From contig JANBVO010000001.1 of assembly GCA_030052745.1 (NCBI GenBank), positions 806,001 to 870,000 of the forward strand: a stretch of 64,000 nucleotides of DNA. Direction: 5' to 3'. This document shows, in pieces, positions 21,344-34,004 of this stretch. The notes beneath the pieces were generated by a model. It made no database searches, was not told the origin of the DNA, and worked only from the letters and a program-made list of their open reading frames with translations. The translations under genes and the position numbers were made by a program. The stretch is from Pleurostoma richardsiae (lineage: Eukaryota > Ascomycota > Sordariomycetes > Calosphaeriales > Pleurostomataceae). How positions within the stretch are numbered: the stretch's first letter is position 1; every line of letters begins with the position of its first letter.

Positions 21344-23427
21344 ATGTCTCCTCTCATTGAAGACGACGTCCCGACGAGGACCATCCCAAGCATCAGGAAG
21401 GTCCCCTTGGTCGCATCTCCTGCTGCGCCCGAGCTATTCAATTGGCCCACAACAAATGAAAATGGCTACAAGATCAAGGAGGAGCCCATGGGAACAAAGC
21501 GCCCAATGAAGATCATTGTGCTGGGAGCAGGAGCGTCAGGTATCAACTTCTTAAAAACTGCCGCGGATAAGTTAGACAACATTGAGGTTGTCTGCTACGA
21601 GAAGAACGCCGACGTCGGTGGAACATGGCTCGAAAACACGTGAGGAATTCCTTCATTCCTCCTTCCTTTCAAGCATGGAGAATCATTGACTCGGCAATAT
21701 CATAGGTATCCAGGCGTTGCTTGCGATATTCCGTCAGTGTCATACCAGTTCACGTGGGAGCCTCATATCTGGCCAGAGTACTACTCTACCGGCCATGAAA
21801 TTTTGAAGTACCTGCGCGGTATCGTCGACAAATACGAGCTGATGCGTTTCATAAAGCTTAATCATTCCGTGAAGGGCGCGGACTGGTCAGAAGACGAGGG
21901 TAAATGGCATATAACTGTCGAAGGACCAGGGGGAGGAGCGATCCAAGACACATGCGACGTGTTCTTGAACGGAGGCGGGATCTTGAAGTAAGTCAGCTTC
22001 TTACCTATTTTCTACTGACTTACTGGTAGTCTGACGAGGATCAGCAACTTTCGATACCCTAACATTCAGGGGCTGCATGACTTCAAGGGGAAGCTGATGC
22101 ACACGGCGCGGTGGGACAATGATTACGACCTGAAGGGCAAGAGGGTGGTCGTCATTGGTGCGGGAAGTAGCGCAGCCCAAGTCGTGCCCAGCATTCAACC
22201 TATCGTTAAGCAGCTACATGAGTTCATCAAGTCCCCGACGTGGATTACGGCTGGCTTTGCACAGAGATTCGCTGGCCTCGATGGTGGGAACTTTGAGTGT
22301 AAGTACACCTTGATCAAGCCGATCACCGTATAGAGACGGTCAACTGACCCTGGCTAGACACGGATGCGCAGAAGGCACGACTTCGAGATGATCAGAAGTC
22401 CTATCTGGAGTATCGCAAGATGATCGAATCAGAAATCGGTCAGAGATTCCGTTTCCTCATGAAGGGCGGCCCGGAAGCCACGGAAGCCCGCAGGGTACGC
22501 CAGACACCTTTCCAGCGCGGGCCATATAACTAATAGCCATAGTTCTCAGAGGAGGAGATGCGAAGGAAGCTGAAGGGTAATACAGAAATTGCCAACGCGA
22601 TCATCCCGAAGAACTTCACAGTTGGGTGCCGGAGACCTACTCCAGGGGAGGGCTTCCTTGAGGCACTTGTTGCAGCGAATGTCACAGTCCATACGAAGCA
22701 GATGCAGCAGATAACAGAGACGGGTTTTATCGCACATGACGGGACGACACACGATGTGGATGTCATCATCTGCGCTACCGGCTTCGATACCTCCTGGGTC
22801 CCACGGTTCCCAGTCAAGGCGCACGGCAAGAACTTACAAGATGTCTGGAGAGGGAAGACGCCCCTATCGTATCTCGCTGTTGGTGTTCCAGAGATGCCAA
22901 ACTATTTCATGTTTGCGGGACCAGTAGGTTGTCTGCCCTCGCCTCGAGTTGTTCTCTGTTAACGCGTCGTGCTGTAGTATGGGCCACTGGCCGTTGGCTC
23001 TCTCCTACCTATTATCGAGGTGTTCACCGACTACATCATCACCACAATCAGCAAGATGCAGATTGAGAATATCAAGTCTGTATCCCCAAAGATGGGTCCA
23101 GCTCTTGCATTCAAGGAGCATCACGACTTATACGTCAATCGCACTGCCTGGTCCGACCCCTGCTCGTCATGGTTCAAGAAGGGCGACCCGAACGGAACCC
23201 TGACGATGTACCCGGGGTCTCGCGTGCACTTCTTCGAGCTGCTTCGCAGCCCCCGGTACGAGGATTACGATATCAAGTATATGAGTAACAACCAATGGGA
23301 GTACCTAGGCAACGGTTTCCACATGAGGGAGTTCGACGGGCGAGACACTACTTTTTGGATGGGGTTGTTGGATGGCGAAGACCGGCAGCCACAGTATAAT
23401 GGGAACATATTGTCCGCAGCTATCTAA
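21344..23427 (+). CDS. Baeyer-Villiger-type FAD monooxygenase
   Basis: Six exons (21344..21639, 21706..21987, 22045..22298, 22358..22494, 22543..22923, 22978..23427) give 599 residues. The FAD-binding motif is IIVLGAGASGINFLK at about residue 65, and the NADPH-binding motif is RVVVIGAGSSAAQVV. Between them lies FKGKLMHTARWD, an exact fit to the Baeyer-Villiger fingerprint FxGxxxHxxxW(P/D). Family phrases ENTYPGVACDIPSVSYQFTWEP and DVIICATGFDTSW are also present. The enzyme should insert oxygen next to a ketone, or oxygenate a heteroatom, using NADPH and O2; relatives act on cyclic ketones and on polyketide or steroid-like substrates. The ATG at 21344 is preferred because an intron seems to lie just upstream. 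It ends 192 bp from the convergent sugar transporter. No polyketide synthase or terpene cyclase lies in the window, so a catabolic or detoxifying role is as likely as biosynthesis. Confidence 0.93.
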
Positions 23428-23619
23428 GGTGTACCATGGTTTTGATGATCGATTGGGAATATCGTAAGTAACACCTTTGATCAGAGTGACCCGGGAGCAC
23501 CGGCAACAGACTACCCAGACCTACATAACATCAATAGTTATATAGAAAGTGGTAGTATAGAAACGTGAAAAGAAACGACCAGTTTCGGTGTCCCCGTGAA
23601 GGAATAGAACTAGCAATGT

Positions 23620-25248
23620 CTACTCATCGACAATCTCGTGCTTTGTGTCTTCGGCCTGTATATTTACCGGCTGCTTCTTGAACTCGCGGGCCGACAAGTC
23701 CATGCTAAAGAGAATATCCAGCTCTTCGTACGTGCGTCCTCTCATCTCCGGCAGTCGGAAGAACGCCCAGATAAAGCAGAAGACCAGAATGCCGCCTGTG
23801 AGGAAGCCGCATTTTCCTTTCCAGTTTCCGGCAGTCGGGTTGAGGATGTATGGGCCGACGACGCTGTTGAGGATGGATGCGATGTTGTAACAGTTCCGGG
23901 CAAGGCTGATCGTGTGCGACCGGAGTCTGGTAGTGGAGGCCTCGCTGACGATGATGTATGCGCCCGGTCCAACAGTGATCTGGTAGATGCAGTACCAGAG
24001 TAGATATATCGCCGACTCGGCGTAGCCCTGGGCGACATTCGCTGGGGCCAGAGCTATGAAGCCGATGATAAACCAGGCGGTCGACATCCCGACTACTCCC
24101 CAGAGGAAGACGCTGCGGCGGCCATACCGACCGTTGACGGGGAGACCGATCAGATTGCAGACGAAGTGAATGCCAGCCTGGCCAACGCTCATGCTGAATG
24201 ACTCGGATGTCTTGAGGCCAGCCTGCTGGAAGAAGTACGTGCCGTAGCCGCTCACGACGAAGCCGGAAAGCTGCTGGATTGTCCAGGCGACGCAGGCTAT
24301 CTCCGTCCGCCACAGGTTGGTGCCTCTGAAGCACTCCATCATGCCAATCTCCTCACCCATGGCCTTCTCAAGGTCGTTGGTCTGAATCATCAGAGCGACG
24401 GCCTGCTTGGCGCCTTGCCGGTCCGCTGTAGAAAGTCTCGTCATCGACTTCTCGGCGTCCTCGATGCGGCCTTTGCGGACAAGCCACCATGGCGACTCAG
24501 GCGCGAATAGGACTAGCGGGAAGATAATGGTCGGCCAGGCCCACTGGACGGCGATGGGGATACGCCACGCCCAATAATCCGTCTGTTCGTGAGAGAACGC
24601 CTTCAGCATGCCGAAGGAGACGAACTGCCCAATGCCCCAGCACATGACGACCCATGTCTCGAGGTAACTTCGCAGGACGACTGGGCAGACTTCCGAGGCG
24701 TACGCCGGGGCCATGGTGGTAAAGACACCCCAGGCGAGGCCGTTGAGGAGAGAACCGGCGAAGAACATCTCGATGTTCTGCGCGAAGAAGGTTATAAAGA
24801 TAACTCCGACAAGATAGACGAGAGTCCCCAGCAGCGCATTCTTGTGGCCGAATTTCTCTGTGATGAAAGAGTTGATGTAGACACCGATCAGGTTCCCCAG
24901 GGGGTTGGAAAGACCAATGGCAACCTGCCAACTGGGATCGAGCTGGTAGCTGGTCGTGTCATCGACCTGGTGGCCGAATCGGTAGCGGAACGCTGGGAAC
25001 GCTGGGAGGGAACCGAGGATAGCCGTGTCGTAGCCGTCCATGATGATGCTGAGGGAGAAGGCCATAGACCAGAGACACGCCTTGCGGTAACGCTTGACGG
25101 CCTGCCAGACGGTCATGCTATGCTCATCTTGGGTGGCGAGGTGCGCTTTCTCGGCGATGCTCATCGCATCCTTGGTATGCTGGGCCTCCATCGTCGAGAC
25201 CTCGGCGAGTTCGAGATGACGGCCGGCGGCAATCTTGTCGTCGGCCAT
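23620..25248 (-). CDS. MFS sugar transporter, alpha-glucoside/maltose permease type
   Basis: A single exon of 542 residues, starting at the ATG for MADDKIAAGRHLE. Twelve membrane segments are likely. Diagnostic pieces are DGYDTAILGSLPAFPAF in TM1, PAYASEVCPVVLRSYLETWV, APESPWWLVRKGRIEDAEKS before the central loop, and ELDILFSMDLSAREFKK at the end. The PESPWWLVRKGR form is typical of fungal maltose/oligoglucoside proton symporters, which carry disaccharides as well as monosaccharides. It lies next to DUF2264, GH115 and GH-A genes, so import of glycan fragments released outside the cell is plausible. A minus-strand TATAAAG at 25403-25409 sits about 155 bp upstream and supports the start. Confidence 0.92.
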   Translation of the reverse strand: MADDKIAAGRHLELAEVSTMEAQHTKDAMSIAEKAHLATQDEHSMTVWQAVKRYRKACLWSMAFSLSIIMDGYDTAILGSLPAFPAFRYRFGHQVDDTTSYQLDPSWQVAIGLSNPLGNLIGVYINSFITEKFGHKNALLGTLVYLVGVIFITFFAQNIEMFFAGSLLNGLAWGVFTTMAPAYASEVCPVVLRSYLETWVVMCWGIGQFVSFGMLKAFSHEQTDYWAWRIPIAVQWAWPTIIFPLVLFAPESPWWLVRKGRIEDAEKSMTRLSTADRQGAKQAVALMIQTNDLEKAMGEEIGMMECFRGTNLWRTEIACVAWTIQQLSGFVVSGYGTYFFQQAGLKTSESFSMSVGQAGIHFVCNLIGLPVNGRYGRRSVFLWGVVGMSTAWFIIGFIALAPANVAQGYAESAIYLLWYCIYQITVGPGAYIIVSEASTTRLRSHTISLARNCYNIASILNSVVGPYILNPTAGNWKGKCGFLTGGILVFCFIWAFFRLPEMRGRTYEELDILFSMDLSAREFKKQPVNIQAEDTKHEIVDE

Positions 25249-26552
25249 GTCTCTGAGCAAGCAAAGCCACCCGGACTAAGAGCGGGAAAAGAGAAGTATT
25301 GAGTAATGGTGTAGTTAGTTGGGGACTGCTACAGGAGCAAGCGTGAACGTGCTTGAGCAGATGATTCGGCGTGTTGCGTGGTGGGCCAGGAAACTTGCAG
25401 ACCTTTATACCAGTACAGGAGATCCCTTGATCTGGACGAGACTCACATGTCTATGGCTTGCCAGTGCGTGGGGAAAGATGTCGTTGGTTGCGGAGTAGTC
25501 GGCGGGGGCTGCGGGGTGTGGGGTTCAGAGGCTTGAAGATGGAAGATGTTCTTGAAACGACACGAACTTTGAGAAAGACAGCTAGCTCCCCAGTCAACGT
25601 CAGATAGCGTGCAGGTTCAGGAGCTGGACAGCTAACAAATCAGCCCCACAGTCAGGAGAATTCGAAACCCGCGAATCATGGAGATACGGACGCTCGTGGT
25701 GTCTATCATGGGAAGCCGCGCTGATGAGCTGATGGGCTGACTCGTGGAAGCATTTGCCCTGAAGAGCTCCCGTATTACTGGAAAGTCCAAAGCCGTTGGG
25801 GACGCCGGAGCCGGGGCCGAAGCAGCATGGAAATCAAGTCAAAGACATGGCGTATGAGCCTGCGGTTGTGATTCGTGGAATATCACCCTCTTGTGATCTA
25901 CTATCTCAACCTAAGTTAGCATGTCGAATGGTGAGGCTGGTTTCTTCCTAGCGCTCTCCTGTGGGCGGGTTAGTCTCCCTTCGAGCCTCTAGTCTCGCAA
26001 CAATCCTGCACTCGGATCCTCTCCGGCAGACGACATCCGGACAGGGTTCACATCTGCTAACTGCTTGCTTATGCTACCCGGTAGTTTTCGCTCGTCCAGG
26101 ATACTGGATAGATACCCAGCTATCTTACTACATACAGGCCTTCCTTCTGAAGGCTCGCGAGGCTAACACGGACTCTGCACCTCTTATCAGTGTGCCAGCA
26201 TAAGCGTTTGACATGACCAGCAGATGACGTCCCTGTCGTTATTTTGGTTTTCTGCGGAGATCAAGGGGGGTGGTGGCTTGGAGGTGGGAGGGATACAGTA
26301 AACACGATGGTGGGCGCGGTGTAATTCTCATGCCAGCCAAACATCTATTGTACCAAACAAGCACGGCTTTACTCGCGTCTCCGTGTTTCTCTTATATCGT
26401 GAGAGAAGATCATAGCTAGAAGAAACTGTCATATCGCCCAGTCTCCGTTCAGCCGATATGTGGATTGTGAATATGCTTGGCAGTCATGCTCTCTGTCCAT
26501 TCTCCATCGGCACTCATGTTGATCCAGATGTCAATATCTCTACCTAGATGCC
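25249..26552. other. 1.3-kb intergenic region
   Basis: It holds the promoter of the sugar transporter (TATA near 25405) and the 3' flank of the DUF2264 gene. No gene is supported inside. Confidence 0.55.
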
Positions 26553-28858
26553 CTAGCCGGCAATCTCCTTGACCAGCCATTTCGGGATCTGTGGCGGTTT
26601 GCCCCAGCCATCTAGATAAGTTTCTTTGGGGATGGCTTTGCCGGATGGCTTCGCATAAATTGCCGATACGTACCATACCGTCTCTCCCTTGTTAATACTG
26701 CCCCGCAACGTTGGTATCGTTGTCCGACTTTCCATGAGGTTTGAGTTGGGTTCAGCGTCGACGAGCTCAGCCGTGCGGTTACCATCAGACTCTAGCGCCA
26801 TGATCCCAACCGCCCCTTTAGACACAGCAAAGGCACCTTCCTGCCCCATCGCCGAGGCCTCTGCTGTAGAAATGTCGTAACTCCCCAGAACTCGGGGAGA
26901 GGTCCCCTCGCAGAGGTTACTGTCGTACGGACCTAAGAATCTGCCATCCAGACTCCGTGCGTTGCGAATCGCAAATGAACCATCCGCAGTAACCACCTTG
27001 CGCCGCGCATTGATTTGATGGATGCGGAGGTGCCAGTTCGGTGTGGATGGTTCTGGGGCAACCAGAATTGTGCGTATCCTTACGTCTGGGAACGGCCGCC
27101 AAACCGAAACCAGAACGGGCCCTCCTTCCGTGTCCTCTACTGCAGCGTACTCGCAGAGCCGCCGACATTTCCAGAACTCGCCACCATCATCGGAAAGACC
27201 CAGCTGAGAAGCGAGTGCATATTGTCCAAGCGTGAATAACCCCGGAGGCACTGAGAAGCCAAATGCGCTGCTGTAAGCGAAGGCACCGTACTTCGCATGT
27301 GTGCCCTTCATCGGGTAGCCACATGCCTGTCCGGACGAAAGGAGCATCCAATGGCCCCCCAGACGACTGAGTCCAAGAAACATTGTCAGTGTAAGTCTAG
27401 TTTGAGGGTAACCTGAGCGCGCCAAGAATATGACGTACCTCACAATATGTCCAGGATGCCGGAGTGCCTTGACTTGCGGAAATGCTTCCCCAATGGGCTC
27501 CTCTTCCGAAGTCCAGAAAGGGTGGTTCTCTGGCACGGCCAAGCACATGAATGCCAGGCAGGCCCAATACTAGCACGCCCAATTAGCAAGCCTGCTTCCG
27601 CATCCTGAGCATGTGGCCTTACTGGACTGCCCGGGCTGTTATAGCTCTCAGCCATATACATGTTTGGATATGAGTAGCCAATTGTTAAGGTCCCGCTAGA
27701 TGACCATATATCTGGTTGTGTCTGCCACCAGCGCAGATGTCGCAGAACGATCCCTTTGACCATTCCCCATGTCAGTGGGGAAGGTAAATCAACATCTGCA
27801 TACGCTAGAGCGCCCCAGAAACTCGTCATGGCGAATCTATAGATCGTACTCCGGCCGAAAGGAATGGCACGGCCTAGCGATTGGACGGTAAGCGGGTGTC
27901 CTCCCAAGTGTGGAATCGGGCGTCGGCCGTCACTGACCCTCGTTGTCAAAGTAGTGGACCATGTCAAGTGCAATGGCCTTCGCGCGATGTTTGAATTCGG
28001 TCGCTCTTCCTGCATCTTCCTCGCCTGCTAATTTTGCATATAAAAGCTGGAGAATTTGGATGGCGAAGCTTGTAGAATAGTAATCCATCTCTGTTGAGGA
28101 GTTTGTCAGTACCAAATTGGAAACAGCTGTTGACGCAGGAATGGTACTTACGGTGAATGCTCTCCGGGCCATCGTTGGACCATCCATCGCCCCTATAGAA
28201 CGTTTCCAGGTGCTCGATGTCCCGGACTAGGCGTTCCTGAGAGTATTTTGCGCCATTCTTTTTCAACCCCAGGTTTGCGAAGACCCTGAACCAGAGCCAG
28301 TTGGTATCCGGCATGCTATTGCTCGCAGTTTAGTTTAATGTCTCTGAGAAAGCAGAACAGAAGTCGAGGATGTATCACTGACTTCTTGGAGTTGATCGAG
28401 TTTCCCAGCCACTGTTCAATATTGTGTCTCTCGCCCTCGGAGAGCTTCTCCCAGAACTCAGGCACCACGGCCAGGGCCACGCCGAGCGGGCACATCTCAA
28501 CCATCCTCTGGTCATTGTCGGTAGGCCAGCCCCAGAACTCCGGGCTGTCCGGGTCTGTTCCGGCTCTCAGGCCGTCGAACCAGCTCTTGCTATGCTCGTA
28601 CTTGCCGCCGCCGGTGAGGAGGAACGCTAATCCCCAGAGAGGCCGGCAGAAGCCCTCTACTTCCGAGGCAGTCTGGTCGAACTTGGCGCCAGTGCCACCG
28701 GGCATCCGAACGCGAGCATTCAGAGGAGAGAAGAAGGGCTGCAGGGGGTCGAGAATGGTCCTCGCCAGCTCTTGCACAGATGCTCGATCTGACAACTGGA
28801 CCTTGCAGAAAGGGTGGACCTCACTGTAGCCGATTGTGAGCCCTGTTCTGTTACTCAT
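26553..28858 (-). CDS. DUF2264-domain protein (putative glycan-related enzyme)
   Basis: Six exons (28858..28383, 28315..28152, 28090..27938, 27873..27623, 27569..27439, 27366..26553) give 662 residues. Introns are 53-72 bp and all phases agree. The joined protein shows the DUF2264 landmarks: [100 protein letters not shown] and [20 protein letters not shown]. The fold is expected to combine an alpha/alpha barrel with a C-terminal beta domain, as in polysaccharide lyases and unsaturated glucuronyl hydrolases; no reaction is firmly assigned to the family. There is no signal peptide, so it probably acts in the cytosol. It is downstream of, and in the same orientation as, the GH115 gene. Confidence 0.9.
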
Positions 28859-29780
28859 CGTTGCTCTTCGATGAGTTTTCTCTGGAGCTGGTGAGAGACA
28901 CAGGCGGGGCGGAGGGAGACACGGTCAATCGAGGGCCTTGCTCTTGGTGGTGACCTTGAGTGCGAAGGTGCTCCAACGGAGGATGTTTCGTTCCGGCGGA
29001 GATGTGTTTACGTGATTCGTGGGGCGCGTTTGGACGACAGCTAGCAGCTAGTTGCGCCTCTTGCCCATGTGAAGTCGTCCGAGTTCAGAACTGACCAGGA
29101 AGCAGATCATGTCATTGGTGGATAAATTATTCCTCTGAGCTTATCAGTGACGTGCGTGGTACTTGTAGAAGGTAAATCTCTTCGACTTGAGTCCCTGACG
29201 GAGCAGTCCGTACAGGAACGAAGCGCCCCCAGTCTTTTGTTGAACAGCACAGCATAATGCGGAGTAGTCCAGAGGGGGCGTTCCTTAGCATCGCACTAGC
29301 GTGATCCATGCTTCTCCCTGCATCCCTTTTCCCTACAGGGGATGAAAGAATAGGGAGTGTAGTGTGACATCCCGCGGTCGCTAGCTCCTCTGTATGCAGA
29401 CAGGATCAGTTGATTGCCGGAGTGTGCATTGGGCTTTTTGCGTAATTGTCCGCCTCGGATCACCCCCATCGAACTAACATAGCAGACCTCGTATCACACT
29501 GCATGTAGGACCTCCACGGTCACTTAGGAGGTTGGGATATACGGAAGCACCTTTGAAGACGCTGTGGGAGCTGTTACAGGCGGTGGCAACTCCGTAAGTC
29601 CACTGATGAACTCGGCAGGGATTGTTGGAGAATTGCAGAATTCAAAACTGTCGACAGGTTGAGGGATAAACATTGGAGTAGAGCATGCAAGAGTGTCTAT
29701 CTTATCCTGGACTTGGTTTGACACTTCTAAGGGAGTCTAGACAAATCTATGCGCCTCCTGGGTTGCGATGCATCTCGTTA
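28859..29780. other. 922-bp intergenic region upstream of the DUF2264 gene
   Basis: Probably the DUF2264 promoter and the GH115 3' flank. No gene, repeat or strong dyad was recognised. Confidence 0.5.
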
Positions 29781-32700
29781 CTAGGCGCGAACAGCTTCCT
29801 CGGCAACGAAGGTGCTTGATGGCGGGCCCAAATAGCTCTCGCGAACCCCGCCCAAATCAACCACCAGCTTCTCCAGTAGCAACCTCCGGCTCAGTGGTCG
29901 ATATCGCACACGATGCGATCCTTCTCCGGAATTGACAAAGGAATGCTCCCGGATCCACACGCCATCTTGCACAGCAGAAGACCATCCGACTGGCAGGTCG
30001 CCCTTACTGAGCGTCTTTAGCAGGGGCACCGACACCACTTCATCGTCAAAGCAGACCTCGTAGGAAAGCGGCTGCTCTGGGGCTGCCTCCAGCGCCATGG
30101 TAAAGTAGAGACGGATTGTTATGTTAGACGGTCGCGAAAAGGTAAAGATCGAATATTCCAGCCAGGGGAGGTCATCTACCCCTGCATCCGCCGTGAGACC
30201 GACGGCTCCAGGGTCCAAGCGCCCAAGATAGGGGTAGATCTCGTAGGCTTTCTGTTGCACGTCGCGAAATGATGTGGCCGCCGGCTCAATGGCAACGTAT
30301 CCATCGGACTCGGCAAAGCCACGGAAGCCCTGCGGCACGCACCGGTTCGTGACCGGCAGATGCACCTGTTCATAGTCGCCCCCGGCAGAGCGAACATCAA
30401 TTTGCACCACGTCTGAGAAGTTCTGAGGCACCTGTTTCCAGTCGATCGTAATCTCTATGCGCTGGTCTTCCTCGGCGTCGGGTAACAGCTGTCCTGATTC
30501 CTGGGATAGCAAGACCCATTCCTTGCTAGGCTTTGCAGTCCACTTCACTACTGGAGTGCCGCGGGTGTATATCTCAAAGTGTCGGCTTTGCACGCCGTAA
30601 GGGGATAAAGAAGGTAGGGTTAACCCCGGGACCAATTCACCCCGGGATGGCTGCATGCGGTCTGACTCCTCGTTAATGAGACCCGGTCGAACTCCAGTGT
30701 GCCCCTCGACTGCGACACCCATCTGACCGTTGATCCGGTTCGAATTTTGCCTTCGCTGAACAAAGCTGAGGCCAGTGATCATATCCCGCGAAGGAGCGTG
30801 CCAGGTAGACGGAGAGAAGCCGTAATGTGGCTGTTCGACAATGTGGTTCCACTTGTTTCCGGACCAAAGGTTATTGTGGTACTCCTCGGAGAGACTCCAG
30901 TCTTGCTCGAAGAGGGCGAGCGCACGATGCAAGAGGATGTTCGTCGTGTTTCGCCGCTGAGAACCATAGAGCTGATTTTTGCCTTGGGTGATCCGTAGCT
31001 CGTTGTAGATGCGCGAGGCCTTGACGGGGTGCAGCACTATTTGGAAGAAAGCTGCCTTGTGCGAAGCTGGGAGGACCTCAAAGAGGGTGCTGGCTCGGCT
31101 TTCTAAGTCACGGTATCTCGAGAGGACTGTCTCCGCTTCACCATAGTTGAGCAACGAGAACGTGTCGGGCTCAATGTGTTCGTGTCGGCGGAGCGCCATG
31201 AGACGATCGTGGCTCTGAAGCAGCGCAGCGATTTCTTCTGCATGGTCCAAGCCAAACTCTCGGGCCGCGTACGCGCGGAAGAAGTCACGGACGCTAGTAG
31301 GACTGACATGATCGATATTCCAGGCAAGGTTGAGAGCAAAGGTAGCAGGCATTTCCATGGGCTTGATGTCGCCAACATTGAAAATCCAGATCCTGGATGC
31401 TCCGTTGTCATATGCAGTTCGAAGCTGCTGTTGTATCTTGCCCTGTAGTCTGTTCAGGTTTTTGGAACCCAATCGTTTAGATCTTGGGACGGCAAACATA
31501 CGCAGGAATTTGTGTTGAGCCATTTGTAGCTGCGCGGGTGGCCGACGTACTCTAGGTGATAGTATATCTGCAACGCCATCAGGATCGAGTCTGCCAATGG
31601 CTTTCACTTACATTGCTCATGGATCCAACTTACTCCAGACCCACCAGGACGCTGTCTCTCCTTCTGGATCGGCAGGCGTCGGATGTTGCCGAAGTTATCG
31701 TCCGCAAAGAGTAGCGTCACGTCTTCCGGTATCTCCAAGCCGTTCTCGTAGTACTCTTGGACCTCCTTGTAAAGCGCCATAACCTCTTCGCCTGGTGTTA
31801 GCAGCCATGTCAAGAAGATAACAGCGAATACATTTGCTTACGGCCCACTCCATCTGGCCTGCCGTAGACATCTTGAAGGATACGCCTCTGCGTCGCAATA
31901 ACATCCGTCAGTGTAGCCTTTGGATCATCCGAATCGATCGTATCATCGCCTTCACCTCGCATGCCCAGGGTGAAGATCGATTCGTAAGGCTGAGACCGTT
32001 CAGCCCCAGCGGTGAAGAATTCCGTGATGACCTCCTTGTTCTTGGCCCAGGCCCAGGGACCCTTCCCTCCCCTGCGCCACTCGGTCGTGGATCGCTGCAT
32101 GGGCTCATGGTGTGACGTTGACACCACAATGCCGTACGCATCCGCGACCTGCTGATTCTTGGGGTCGTCTGCGAAGAAGCTGCTGCCTGGTTCCGGGAAA
32201 CCAGACCACATTGCCGGCCAGAAGAAGTTGGCCTGCAACAAAGTATCAGTCAATGCTATAGCAGAGGCCCCGAATCCTTTTGTATGACTAGGCCCACCTT
32301 CATCCGCAACAGCAACTCGAAGAACTTCTTGTAGAACTCCGAGTTGTACGCAGGACCAATCTTCTCATGAACCCAGTCTGTTAACGCCGGTGCTTCATCG
32401 TTGATGAACAGTCCACGATACCGCACGCTGGGCTCTCCCTGCCACGTCGAGCTAGGGAGGGCGTAGACATGGTCATGCGAGACGATGGGAACGTCTGCCC
32501 ACCAGTACCACCTGTTCGAAAATTAGTGGGCTGCTCGCGAGAGGTAGCTGAAGGGTCGAAGGTGTCCATACGGAGAAACCCCGATCTGCTCAGAGAGTGT
32601 GTACACGCCGAAGATGGTGCCTCGCTTGTCGCTGCCGGCGATGACCAGCATACGCTTGGCACATGGCCATGGACAGTCTTGGACGCTGGTGTGGAAGGAC

Positions 32701-32993
32701 TCCCACTTTCCCCGGACCTGGTCGGCGCGGTTGGTCCCATCTTCGGCCAGTTCTCGGAGATATTTGGATCGGTCAAAGGAGCCCACGAGAATAACCGCTT
32801 CTACAGGAGACTGTCGTGCCGCCTCTGTCCATAGAGCAGGCCGGTGTCCGGTGACCTTCTCAAGGTCACTCACCAGGTTCCCGGCTGCTATATGGACGCC
32901 TTGGTGTTCATCTGGGTCTACTAGGATGGCAGCCCCTCGCAAGTCCAGGCGTCCCTGGCCCGGTTCAAAGCTGACGATTGGAAGGTCAAACAT
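29781..32993 (-). CDS. Glycoside hydrolase family 115 (alpha-1,2-glucuronidase), probably intracellular
   Basis: Six exons (32993..32572, 32511..32298, 32232..31842, 31791..31634, 31567..31502, 31442..29781) give 970 residues, the usual GH115 size. The joins restore family phrases: IGVSPWYWWADVP, LRMKANFFWPAMWSGF, VSTSHHEPMQR, IFTLGMRGEGDD, DVTLLFADDNFGNIRRLP, GGSGIYYHLEYVGHPRSYKWLNT and RIWIFNVGDIKPMEMP. GH115 enzymes remove glucuronic acid or 4-O-methyl-glucuronic acid from inner and terminal xylose units of glucuronoxylan. The protein starts MFDLPIVSFEPGQG with no signal peptide, which points to a cytosolic enzyme acting on imported fragments. For intron 5 two acceptors exist; the one giving SCGKIQQQLRTAYD was chosen because it keeps frame and family spacing. 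It is divergent from the GH-A hydrolase. Confidence 0.93.
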
Positions 32994-34004
32994 ACTGACT
33001 GATTTCGGTCTGGACCTGGAAGGAAGCAAAGATGAGCCGGGTCGTCTTTTTGGTGCCTAATGTGTCAACCCTGGAGTTTCTTATTGCGAAACTAAATGGA
33101 GAGAAGAAAAGCCAGGGATGTTTCCAAAGGTCACAAACAGAAGACAGTTGACGTAAAGCAAAGACAATGGGCCAGCGGCGTAGCGAAGACGCGAGAAGCA
33201 CGGATGGGATGCGTGAGTACCACGGCTACGCAGAGGCCCCTCAGGCCGAGAACCGGCGTGAGTGAGGAGGTACCGGAGCCACATCCACGTCTACATCATC
33301 CAGTATAGCACCGTGACGGCTTTTGGAGAAGATGTTTCGTACAGCTTCGTCCCCACTCAGACCGGAATCAACCCAGTCTATTGACTAGAGCCAGAGAAGC
33401 GCCGTTATTGGTGGAAGATACCCTTCCGTCCTCTGAACAAGCGGAGAAGATGCGGGGAATTTGGGGAGTGATCGGCGTCGACACGCCAAAGGAACCTACA
33501 CTAACTAGGTATCTGGTTAATTGACCATGGACCTCGTCTGGAGTCAAAGCTCACTCACCTCATCAACCTCCAGGCGGAAGGTGACAGCCGGACCGGACCG
33601 GCCCCGCCTCGCGGAGCTGCCAACAGTGCCGGGGATACCGGGGGCACGCCGAAAATATATCTCACCTCCTGATCATCGTTCCAGGACGTCCGAAGGCATT
33701 CGGACGACAGCTTAGATTCGTGGAGAGTCTATTATCCGACCTACAACCTGCTGTCATGACCGTCAAGAGACCCCCACGACGCGGCCACAAGCCGCCCAAT
33801 GCCTCCACTCTATGGGGACCCACGATGACATTCGCGCCGCTTCGTCGATCTGTGGGCGACTCATAAGCACACGAGATCCCCTTCGACGATGAGGGCGATA
33901 GGGAAAGATCACCGACAGCGACAGGCAGGGCCTCTTCCTCGCGATTCTCCAGACCATTGCCATTCAGGGCAGATTCCTCGGACTCAACCCAACAGATAGC
34001 AAGC
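32994..34004. promoter_or_regulatory. Divergent promoter between GH115 and GH-A genes
   Basis: About 1 kb with no gene. At 33587-33603 there is a CCGGA tandem (GCCGGACCGGACCGGCC) of the kind bound by Zn2Cys6 factors. No clear TATA box was found on either side. Confidence 0.5.

Noticed and set aside
18646-25248. Secondary-metabolite cluster around the monooxygenase
   Set aside because: No polyketide synthase, peptide synthetase, terpene cyclase or P450 lies in the window; a monooxygenase plus carriers alone is not enough.
24589-25302. 237-codon plus-strand frame
   Set aside because: Antisense shadow of the sugar transporter gene.
31443-31501. Earlier acceptor giving NRLQGKIQQQ in GH115 exon 6
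   Set aside because: It does not keep the reading frame from exon 5, while the acceptor just before GGC does and matches family length.
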